DNA of 64,000 nucleotides from JACMQX01 sp044225675 (GTDB lineage Bacteria > Pseudomonadota > Gammaproteobacteria > Burkholderiales > Burkholderiaceae_C), in NCBI GenBank assembly GCA_044225675.1, contig JBGAIH010000024.1:1-64000 (forward strand). The letters run 5' to 3'. The translations under genes were made by a program, and so were the position numbers. A model generated the notes under the pieces. That model was not told the DNA's origin, made no database searches, and saw nothing but the letters and a program-made list of their open reading frames with translations. Below are positions 42,821 to 51,062 of the stretch, in pieces (the stretch's first letter is position 1; every line of letters starts with the position of its first letter).

Positions 42821-43750
42821 ATGAGTGCATTGATCCATAGTTTCTCCCTCCGCATCCGGAGCGCTTTTGCGTCTCCTGATCGCTCTAAGCGGCCTCAGTC
42901 GCGCGGTGTCGAGCGCGGCACCCCCCAAGCACCGCGCCGCAATCTCATCAGGACGGGATGGGCCGCGCTGACGCAGAGGCTTGGGAGCGGCTCCGCAACG
43001 CCCGACATTCCGCGGAAAAAGCCGAGTCAAGGCTCGCTCGTGAACAAGCGCCTTCACCCGAAGCCGGTCTCCGCCATCGTGAAGCACCCGGACATGATCG
43101 CCCTTGCCGCAAGGCGCCACGCGACGGATAACACCGGGTTCCTTGACGCGGTCACCTCGTTCAAGAGCAATGCCAGCATTCCCGCAGCCCAGACCCTGGT
43201 GGCTGTGTACATTCATGAGGAGGGTGATCAAAGCATCAACATCAGCGGCCCTTTGCGAAACGAGGTGAAAAAGGCCCTGGCGGATCTCGTCAAGTCGCCT
43301 GCGGACCCGGCAGCGCGCAGATCCTTCATGGACGCTCTTGGTGCTGCGCAGAAAGAGATCGAGCGGGTGCTGACGGAGGATGTGCTGGTCCCGGCGAAGA
43401 GGCAGCAGGGCATGGCGGAAACGCAGAAGGTCTTCTATCAGCGACATCCCCATCGTCCGCCAGAGATACGCTGGGCGACCGAAACCTCACGCGAGGACGA
43501 CCGTCCACCGAGCCGCGAGAGCAGCCGCACCGGCGATGCCAGCGAGACCTCCGTCAGCTTCATAGACCGCAAGGAGCGGAAGTCCGACAGCGGGACATAT
43601 GTCTCCTCTCCGACGGAGGCATGGCGCGAATCGTCGGGGTCCGGCTCGGGATCTCGAGTGGAGGCTGTTGCCGTCGGGGGCCCTGCGGAGCGCCTTCGCG
43701 CCAGGTCCCTGAGTGAATTCAGCACGGAAGAGATGGGCCACGTCTACTGA
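42821..43750 (+). CDS. Candidate T3SS effector with RGS-like domain
   Basis: This 309-residue protein has a basic, Ser/Arg/Pro-rich N-terminus (1-80) with no Sec signal. Residues about 85-195 match the RGS domain pattern of RGS4: TDNTGFLDAVTSFK against EENIDFWISCEEYK; then YI-x7-INI-x4-R-x-E against FI-x7-VNL-x4-R-x-E with the same spacing; then AQKEIERVLTED against AQKKIFNLMEKD. Asn104 and Asn140 align with RGS4 Asn88 and Asn128, which contact G-alpha. The C-terminal 100 residues are Ser/Arg/Glu-rich and disordered. RGS domains accelerate GTP hydrolysis by heterotrimeric G-alpha. Secretion and activity are inferred. It is the last gene before a strong terminator. Confidence 0.68.
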   Translation: MSALIHSFSLRIRSAFASPDRSKRPQSRGVERGTPQAPRRNLIRTGWAALTQRLGSGSATPDIPRKKPSQGSLVNKRLHPKPVSAIVKHPDMIALAARRHATDNTGFLDAVTSFKSNASIPAAQTLVAVYIHEEGDQSINISGPLRNEVKKALADLVKSPADPAARRSFMDALGAAQKEIERVLTEDVLVPAKRQQGMAETQKVFYQRHPHRPPEIRWATETSREDDRPPSRESSRTGDASETSVSFIDRKERKSDSGTYVSSPTEAWRESSGSGSGSRVEAVAVGGPAERLRARSLSEFSTEEMGHVY

Positions 43751-43766
43751 TCCGATGGCTTGCCTG

Positions 43767-43804
43767 AAGGCGCGCTGCGGGCAAAGCCGCAGCGCGCCTT
43801 TTCA
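43767..43804. terminator. Strong bidirectional terminator ending the T3SS locus
   Basis: A perfect 14-bp inverted repeat (43767-43780 with 43787-43800) around GCAAAG is followed by TTTTCATTTT and preceded by AA on the other side. It separates the convergent RGS-like gene and mnmE, and its edge touches the mnmE stop. Confidence 0.9.
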
Positions 43805-45190
43805 TTTTCCGATGCAGAAACTCGAGAAGATGACGCCCAGCAGGTCGTCCGGCGTGAACTCCCCCGTGATCTCATTGAGTGCGTTCTGGGCCAGGCGCAG
43901 CTCTTCCGCCAGCAGATCCAGCGCGCCGGCCTGCGCCGCCAGATGCAGGCCTGCATCGTCGAGATGGGTCTGGACACGCCGAAGCGCCTGCACGTGTCTT
44001 TCACGCGCCATGTAGACCCCCTCGGCAACGGATTGCCAGCCAGCCAGTTGCAGGAGCCGTTGGCGCAGTTCTTCAAGGCCCTCGCCCGTGCGTGCCGACA
44101 AAGCCACGGCCCCGGCCAGGCCTTCGCTGGGCGCATCGCGCCGCGCATCCAACTTGTTCCAGACGTCAAGCACGGGCACGGATGCGGGCAGCTGCGCCTG
44201 CAGTTCTGTACGGATTGCATCTTCGGCAGATTGCCACTCGCGTTCGCCCTGCCGCGTCAGGTCGTGCAGGAAGAGCACGGCATCGGCGCCAGCGATCTGG
44301 CTCCAGGCACGTGCGATCCCGATCTTCTCGACCTCGTCCTGGCTGTCCCGCAAGCCTGCCGTATCCACCACATGCAAGGGCACCCCCTGGATCTGGATGG
44401 TCTGCGTCACCACATCGCGCGTCGTGCCCGCGACTGGCGTCACGATCGCCAGCTCCGCGCCGGCCAGCGCATTGAGCAAGGACGACTTGCCCGCATTGGG
44501 CTGGCCTGCGATCACGACCTTGATGCCTTCGCGCAGCAGCGCGCCCTGCCGCGCGCGGCGCATCACGGCGGCCAGCATGGCGTGCAGCCGCTCCAGTTGG
44601 CCAGCCGCATCGGCCTTCTTCAGGAAGTCGATCTCCTCTTCCGGGAAGTCCAGCGTCGCCTCCACCAGCATCCGCAGGTGAATGAGCGCGTCACGCAAGG
44701 TATGGATCTCGGCGGAGAACTCCCCGGCCAGGGAGCGCGATGCGCTGCGCGCCGCTGCTTCGGTGCTGGCGTCGATCAGGTCGGCGATGGCCTCGGCCTG
44801 GGCCAGATCGATCTTGTCGTTGAGGAAGGCACGTTCGGTGAACTCACCGGGCCGGGCAAGGCGCATGCCAGGCAGGGCTTCAAGGCAGCGCGAGAGCAGC
44901 AGCTGAAGCACGACCGGGCCGCCATGGGCCTGCAGCTCCAGCACGTCTTCGCCAGTGTAGGAGTGCGGCGCCGGGAAGTGAATGGCCAGGCCGTGGTCGA
45001 TGGCGCTGCCGTCCGCAGCCAGAAATGGCAGGTAGGTGGCAACGCGAGGTGCGAGCTGTTTGCCGCACACGGCCATGACGACAGCCGCGAGCTGGGTAGC
45101 GGACACGCGGACAATCCCGACGGCGCCGCGGCCGGGCGCTGTGGCGATTGCCGCAATGGGGTCATGCGTCGGCTGTTTCATGAGCGCCAT
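43802..45190 (-). CDS. mnmE: tRNA-modification GTPase MnmE
   Basis: The 462 residues have an N-terminal folate-binding domain, central helices and an inserted G domain (G1 GQPNAGKSS, G2 AGTTRD, G3 DTAGLR, G4 NKLD), ending in the invariant FCIGK. With MnmG it installs the cmnm5 group on U34 of certain tRNAs. The start is Met1 or Met4. The 3' end (FCIGK codons) is the known attachment site of SGI1-family islands in other bacteria; here the T3SS locus abuts it. Confidence 0.97.
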   Translation of the reverse strand: MALMKQPTHDPIAAIATAPGRGAVGIVRVSATQLAAVVMAVCGKQLAPRVATYLPFLAADGSAIDHGLAIHFPAPHSYTGEDVLELQAHGGPVVLQLLLSRCLEALPGMRLARPGEFTERAFLNDKIDLAQAEAIADLIDASTEAAARSASRSLAGEFSAEIHTLRDALIHLRMLVEATLDFPEEEIDFLKKADAAGQLERLHAMLAAVMRRARQGALLREGIKVVIAGQPNAGKSSLLNALAGAELAIVTPVAGTTRDVVTQTIQIQGVPLHVVDTAGLRDSQDEVEKIGIARAWSQIAGADAVLFLHDLTRQGEREWQSAEDAIRTELQAQLPASVPVLDVWNKLDARRDAPSEGLAGAVALSARTGEGLEELRQRLLQLAGWQSVAEGVYMARERHVQALRRVQTHLDDAGLHLAAQAGALDLLAEELRLAQNALNEITGEFTPDDLLGVIFSSFCIGK

Positions 45191-45235
45191 GGTAAAGGGC
45201 CGCGTCAGCGGCCCTCGATTGGTATTTTTCCCGTG

Positions 45236-45244
45236 TTATCCACA
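45236..45244. promoter_or_regulatory. Perfect DnaA box between yidC and mnmE
   Basis: TTATCCACA exactly matches the DnaA-box consensus. It lies in the 103-bp gap between yidC and mnmE, 2.9 kb from dnaA, and may titrate DnaA or regulate mnmE. Confidence 0.7.
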
Positions 45245-45293
45245 GGAAATCAACGATTTGTTCAGACGTTGCCCACGGACCCATCCACCTGGG

Positions 45294-47042
45294 TCACGAG
45301 AACTTGGGCAGATTGAACTGCGGCGGCACGCCCATGCGGGTGTTGATGACCCACTGCTGCGCGATCGACAGCACGTTGTTCGTGATCCAGTAGAGCACCA
45401 GACCCGACGGGAAGAAGAAGAACATCACGCTGAAGGCCAGCGGCATGAACCACATCAGCTTGGCCTGCATCGGGTCGGGCGGCGCGGGGTTGAGCGCAGT
45501 CTGCAGCAGCGTGGTGAGCGTCATCACCACCGGCAGAATGAAGTACGGGTCCGGCGCCGACAGATCATGGATCCAGCCGATCCACGGCGCGTTGCGCATT
45601 TCCACGCTGGACAGCAGCACCCAATACAACGCGATGAACACCGGGATCTGGATCATGATCGGGAAGCAGCCTCCCATCGGGTTGACCTTCTCGTCCCGGT
45701 AGATCTTCATCATGGCCTGCTGCATCTCCTGCGGCTTGTCCTTCAGGCGCTCGCGCAGTTCCATGACCTTGGGATTGATCGCCTTCATCTTGGCCATGCT
45801 CGCGTAGGCCTTGGCATTGAGCCAGTAGAACGCGATCTTCAGCAGCAGCACCAGTGCCACGATGGCCCAGCCCCAGTTGTGCAGGAAGCCATGCAGCTTC
45901 TCGAGCAGCCAGTACAGCGGCTTGGCCAGAATCGTCAGCCAGCCGTAGTCCTTCACCAGATCGAGGCCCGGGGCGATGCTCTCCAGCAGCTTTTCTTCCT
46001 GCGGGCCGACGAAGAACTTCGCCTCCACCGCCTTGGTCGTGCCGGGCGCCACCGCGTCCAGCGGCGTGATCATGCCCACGGCATAGAGGTTGTTGTCGAC
46101 CTTGCGCGCGAAGATGTCGCGCTTGATGCCATTGCCAAGGATCCAGGCCGTCGCGAAATAGTGCTGCACCATGGCGACGTAGCCGTTGGTGGACTGCTTC
46201 TCGTAGCTGGCCTTGTCCTTCTCGATGTCCTTGAACTCGACCTTCTGGTACTTCTTTTCCTCGGTATAGACCGCGGGGCCGGTGAAGGTCGAATAGAACG
46301 AGGACTCACCCGGGGGCGGATTGCCGTCGCGCACCAACTGCATGTAGAGCTGCGGCGACACGGGCGCGGAGCCCGTGTTGACCACCTCGTGCTTCACGGC
46401 GATCTCGTAGGAGCCGCGCTTGAGCGTCCAGGTCTTGACCAGCTTCACGCCGCCGACGTCCGGCGACTCGAAGCGCACGGTGAGCTCATTGGCGCCGTCC
46501 TTGAGCGTGCGGTCGCCGCTGACGCTCATCACCGTCTTGTGGGTGGGGAAGCTGCCGCCGATCAGGCCGGTCTGCGCCAGGTAGACGCGCTGGGCGCTTT
46601 CGTCCATGAGCACGAAGCTCGCCGTCTTGCCGTCGCTGTGCTTGACGAACTCGCTGCGGATGATGGAGCCGCCCTCGGTGTCGAAGGTCAGCCTGAGCAC
46701 GTCCGTGGACACGACGATGCGCTCGCGTGCAGGCGCCGGCGTGCCGGGCGCGGGCAAGGTGGCCAGGGCTCCGGCTGGCGGCGTGCCGCCTGACGCGGCG
46801 GTGGCAGGAGGCAGGGCCGACGCGTTCCCGGTGGCAGGCACGCTCGAGGGCACGCTGGCGGCACCCGTTGCCGCCGACGTCGGGCCGGAGGCGCCTGCAG
46901 CGGGAGCACTCGCGGCGGCCTGGGGCCGGTGCGTGGGGAAGAAGGTGGCGGGCTTGCCGTTGAACTCCTGCCACTTGTCCCACAGCAGCACCATGGAAAA
47001 GCCGAATATCACCCACAGGATGGTGCGACGAATGTCGTTCAT
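45294..47042 (-). CDS. yidC: Membrane protein insertase YidC
   Basis: The 582 residues have an N-terminal transmembrane anchor (IRRTILWVIFGFSMVLLW), a large periplasmic beta-sandwich domain (about 80-340), and the conserved C-terminal 60KD_IMP core with five membrane segments (GCFPIMIQIPVFIALYWVL; NNVLSIAQQW). A Pro/Ala-rich linker (about 30-90) precedes the periplasmic domain. It inserts and folds inner-membrane proteins with or without Sec. It overlaps yidD by 4 bp. Confidence 0.97.
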   Translation of the reverse strand: MNDIRRTILWVIFGFSMVLLWDKWQEFNGKPATFFPTHRPQAAASAPAAGASGPTSAATGAASVPSSVPATGNASALPPATAASGGTPPAGALATLPAPGTPAPARERIVVSTDVLRLTFDTEGGSIIRSEFVKHSDGKTASFVLMDESAQRVYLAQTGLIGGSFPTHKTVMSVSGDRTLKDGANELTVRFESPDVGGVKLVKTWTLKRGSYEIAVKHEVVNTGSAPVSPQLYMQLVRDGNPPPGESSFYSTFTGPAVYTEEKKYQKVEFKDIEKDKASYEKQSTNGYVAMVQHYFATAWILGNGIKRDIFARKVDNNLYAVGMITPLDAVAPGTTKAVEAKFFVGPQEEKLLESIAPGLDLVKDYGWLTILAKPLYWLLEKLHGFLHNWGWAIVALVLLLKIAFYWLNAKAYASMAKMKAINPKVMELRERLKDKPQEMQQAMMKIYRDEKVNPMGGCFPIMIQIPVFIALYWVLLSSVEMRNAPWIGWIHDLSAPDPYFILPVVMTLTTLLQTALNPAPPDPMQAKLMWFMPLAFSVMFFFFPSGLVLYWITNNVLSIAQQWVINTRMGVPPQFNLPKFS

Positions 47043-47335
47043 GAAGTCTTCTTTGGAGAGGGTTGTTGCTGCGCCGAAAACCGGGCAGAGGATGACAGCC
47101 TGCCGAATAGCCGTGGCTTTTCAAGGGGAACCGGGTCGTGCCCGCCGTCGCACCACGGATGGCAACGCACCAGGCGCGCCAGCGTGAGGTAGCTGCCGGC
47201 CGCCGCACCATGCTGCTCCAGCGCCTGCAGCGAATAGGCGGAACAGGTGGGCTCGAAGCGGCAGGCCGACCCGAGCCAGGGGCTCAGCAGCAGCCGGTAG
47301 CCCTTGACCAGCCCGATGAGCAGCGTGCGCATCAT
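47039..47335 (-). CDS. yidD: Membrane protein insertion efficiency factor YidD
   Basis: This 98-residue protein has the family core YRLLLSPWLGSACRFEPTCS and Cys-rich pattern (CRFEPTC; CHPWCDGG). It helps YidC-dependent insertion at the inner face of the membrane. It sits between rnpA and yidC with 4-bp overlaps on both sides, the standard order. Confidence 0.95.
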   Translation of the reverse strand: MMRTLLIGLVKGYRLLLSPWLGSACRFEPTCSAYSLQALEQHGAAAGSYLTLARLVRCHPWCDGGHDPVPLEKPRLFGRLSSSARFSAQQQPSPKKTS

Positions 47336-47745
47336 GCGAGGGCCTTGCCGAAGAGCTGCTCGAGTTCGCCGCGCACAGCCTCGCGCAGTGCGTCGGATGT
47401 GGCGCTCCTGAACTGCTGGCGGTCGAACCCTGCGCGCAACCGCACCACATGGGCGGCTGCGGGAAGGCGGCGCTCGTAGGACAGGCTCACGGTGTAGATC
47501 TGGCGTTTGATGGTGTTGCGCGTGACGGCGCGCTTGGCCCAGCGCTTGGGAACCAGTGCACCCATCCAGATGTCCTGAACGGCAAACAGGGCCTGCGGTC
47601 GCAAAGACTCAGGCCCTGTTGCGGGAGATTCTGGTGAGGCGTCGGCCTCCAGTTGCAGACGGTGCAGCACGAAATGCGCGGTTCTTGCCACTGAGCCCCC
47701 GGCCATGGCGGCCTGGAACTGGGCCCGCGTTTTCAGGCGCTGCAC
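47332..47745 (-). CDS. rnpA: Ribonuclease P protein component
   Basis: This basic protein of 137 residues has the RNR motif (KRAVTRNTIKRQIY, about 68-81). It binds the catalytic RNase P RNA for tRNA 5' processing. An extra loop (about 34-50) makes it somewhat longer than E. coli RnpA (119 residues). It follows rpmH by 24 bp, as nearly everywhere in bacteria. Confidence 0.94.
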   Translation of the reverse strand: MQRLKTRAQFQAAMAGGSVARTAHFVLHRLQLEADASPESPATGPESLRPQALFAVQDIWMGALVPKRWAKRAVTRNTIKRQIYTVSLSYERRLPAAAHVVRLRAGFDRQQFRSATSDALREAVRGELEQLFGKALA

Positions 47746-47769
47746 GTCAGGCGGCGCTGTTCCGGCGGC

Positions 47770-47904
47770 TTAGACGGCCAGACGCTTGCGGCCCTTGGCA
47801 CGGCGCGCGTTGATGACGGCGCGGCCACCGCGGGTCTTCATGCGGACGAGGAAGCCGTGGGTGCGGGCGCGACGGATCTTGGAAGGCTGGTAGGTGCGTT
47901 TCAT
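47770..47904 (-). CDS. rpmH: 50S ribosomal protein L34
   Basis: The 44 residues run from MKRTYQPSKIRRARTHGFL to a basic end (KGRKRLAV), a near-perfect family match. It is the first gene of the rpmH-rnpA-yidD-yidC operon, divergent from dnaA. Confidence 0.97.
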   Translation of the reverse strand: MKRTYQPSKIRRARTHGFLVRMKTRGGRAVINARRAKGRKRLAV

Positions 47905-47972
47905 GATGAATCCTGGAAAGCTCGGTCGGGGTAGCCCCGGGGGTTGCCCCTGAACAATCAGGGAAACCCGCG

Positions 47973-48001
47973 ATTATCGCCACATTTCTGAATACCGGCA
48001 A
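47973..48001 (-). promoter_or_regulatory. Probable rpmH promoter
   Basis: On the minus strand TTGCCG (-35, 47996-48001) and GATAAT (-10, 47973-47978) are spaced by 17 bp, close to sigma-70 consensus, about 70 bp upstream of rpmH. Confidence 0.65.
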
Positions 48002-48069
48002 GGCTTTGCGGCCATTTGCGCGGGTAAAGTCAGAGGTTGGCCGGCAAACGCCTACACCAAATCCCGCGG

Positions 48070-48098
48070 TTGTGGATAAGATTTTGATAATCTAGAAT
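48070..48098 (+). promoter_or_regulatory. Probable dnaA promoter with overlapping DnaA box
   Basis: TTGTGG (-35, 48070-48075), a 17-bp spacer and TAGAAT (-10, 48093-48098) precede dnaA. A DnaA box in reverse orientation (TGTGGATAA, 48071-48079) overlaps the -35, the arrangement expected for DnaA autorepression. Confidence 0.7.
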
Positions 48099-48120
48099 CG
48101 CGGGCCACAAGAGCCACCAT

Positions 48121-48129
48121 CTATCCACA
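48121..48129 (+). promoter_or_regulatory. Near-consensus DnaA box in the dnaA leader
   Basis: CTATCCACA differs from TTATCCACA only at the first base and lies 14 bp before the dnaA ATG, in the transcript leader. Confidence 0.55.
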
Positions 48130-48142
48130 GAAGACGACAAGA

Positions 48143-49525
<1,383 letters not shown>

Positions 49526-49849
49526 ACCATGAACCTGATCCCTCTGCGCTCAGCCCCCTGTTCAGCCCTGCACAGCCGCCTGGCCGTGCGCCTCGCCAGA
49601 CCCCGGCCGCCCCGGGCCCGGACAACCCTGGGGATAGTTCTGGCACAACCCGATGGTTATCCACAAGCCGGCGCCTGCCGCCCGAGTTGTCCCTGTTCGC
49701 GAAGCAGCGCGCGCACCCGGCTGCACACAGCATTCAAAAGCAGCCAAGTGCTTGATAAAAAAGGGGAAAATGCAGGTGTCCACAGGACGCTGCGTTCCTT
49801 ATCTACTACTACTAATTTGAATTAAAGAAATCAAAGAGAAGAGGTTGAC
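49526..49849. other. oriC: Chromosomal replication origin (oriC) between dnaA and dnaN
   Basis: This 324-bp gene-free stretch contains a perfect DnaA box TTATCCACA (49657-49665), a related GGGATAG (49630-49636) and a near-match GTGTCCACA (49776-49784). The last is followed by a GC-rich spacer and then TAG repeated four times on the minus strand (CTA x4, 49803-49814), merging into an AT-rich run. The box / GC-rich / DnaA-trio / AT-rich series is the known unwinding element of bacterial origins. Position next to dnaA fits. Confidence 0.85.
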
Positions 49850-50956
49850 ATGATCGTCCTGAAGGCAACACAAGACAAAGTCCTGTCGGTCCTGCAATCG
49901 GTGGCAGGCATCGTCGAGCGTCGGCACACGCTGCCGATCCTGGCCAACGTGCTGATCCGCAAGACCGGCAGCTCGGTGCAGCTCACCACGAGCGACCTCG
50001 AGATCCAGATCCGCACCACGGCGGAGCTTGGCGGCGACAGCGGCAACTTCACCACCACCGTGGGCGCGCGCAAGCTCATCGACATCCTGCGCACCATGCC
50101 GGCCGACCAGACGGTCAGCCTCGAATCGAGCGCCAGCAAGCTCATCCTCAAGGGCGGCAAGAGCAAGTTCACGCTGCAGACCCTGGCGGCCGAGGACTTC
50201 CCGCTGGTGCAGGAGGCCGCGAGCTTCGGGCCGGTGTTCAGCGTGCCGCAGAAAACGCTCAAGGACCTGCTCAACCAGGTGAGCTTTGCGATGGCCGTCC
50301 ACGACATCCGCTACTACCTCAACGGCATCCTCTTCGTCGCCGAAGGCCAGCAGCTCAGCCTCGTGGCCACAGACGGCCACCGCCTGGCCTTTGCGTCGGC
50401 CACGCTCGACGTCGAAGTGCCGCGCCAGGAAGTCATCCTGCCGCGCAAGACCGTGCTCGAAATGCAGCGCCTGCTGTCGGACGCCGAAGGCGCAATCGAG
50501 ATGCAGTTCGCCAGCAACCAGGCCAAGTTCAGCTTCGGCGGCATGGAGTTCGTCACCAAGCTCGTCGAGGGCAAGTTCCCCGACTACAACCGCGTCATCC
50601 CCAAGAACCACAAGAACAACGTCACGCTCGGCCGCGTCGCGCTGCTGGCCAGCCTGCAGCGCACGGCCATCCTCACCAGCGAGAAGTTCAAGGGCGTGCG
50701 CCTGAACATCGAGCCCGGCACGCTGCGCGTCGCCTCCAACAACGCCGAGCAGGAAGAGGCCGTCGACGAACTCGACATCGACTACGGTGGCGACAGCATC
50801 GAGATCGGCTTCAACGTCACCTACCTGATCGACGCGCTCAGCAACATGTCGCAGGACATGGTCAAGGTCGAGCTGGCCGACGCCAACAGCTCCGCGCTGC
50901 TGACCATTCCCGACAACGCGACCTTCAAATACGTGGTCATGCCCATGAGGATCTGA
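49850..50956 (+). CDS. dnaN: DNA polymerase III sliding clamp (beta subunit)
   Basis: The 368 residues have three clamp-fold domains, with the start MIVLKATQDKVLSVLQSVAG, the central LLSDAEGAIEM region, and the C-terminal YVVMPMRI that lines the protein-binding pocket. The dimer rings DNA and tethers polymerase. AGAGAAGAGG precedes the start. Confidence 0.98.
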   Translation: MIVLKATQDKVLSVLQSVAGIVERRHTLPILANVLIRKTGSSVQLTTSDLEIQIRTTAELGGDSGNFTTTVGARKLIDILRTMPADQTVSLESSASKLILKGGKSKFTLQTLAAEDFPLVQEAASFGPVFSVPQKTLKDLLNQVSFAMAVHDIRYYLNGILFVAEGQQLSLVATDGHRLAFASATLDVEVPRQEVILPRKTVLEMQRLLSDAEGAIEMQFASNQAKFSFGGMEFVTKLVEGKFPDYNRVIPKNHKNNVTLGRVALLASLQRTAILTSEKFKGVRLNIEPGTLRVASNNAEQEEAVDELDIDYGGDSIEIGFNVTYLIDALSNMSQDMVKVELADANSSALLTIPDNATFKYVVMPMRI

Positions 50957-51062
50957 GCGGCGCAGCGCGCCACCGCACGAAACACCAACCCGCCGTCAGA
51001 AGCGGGTTTGGTCATTCAAGAGCACAGAGAAACCGCAGGTTTCGAGGAAATTCGAGTACGAC

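Noticed and set aside
45036..46793. Plus-strand open frame of 585 codons over yidC
   Set aside because: It is antisense to a certain yidC, rich in His/Arg/Gln repeats, with no recognisable family. The same applies to the 518-codon frame over mnmE and the 470-codon frame over the antiporter gene.
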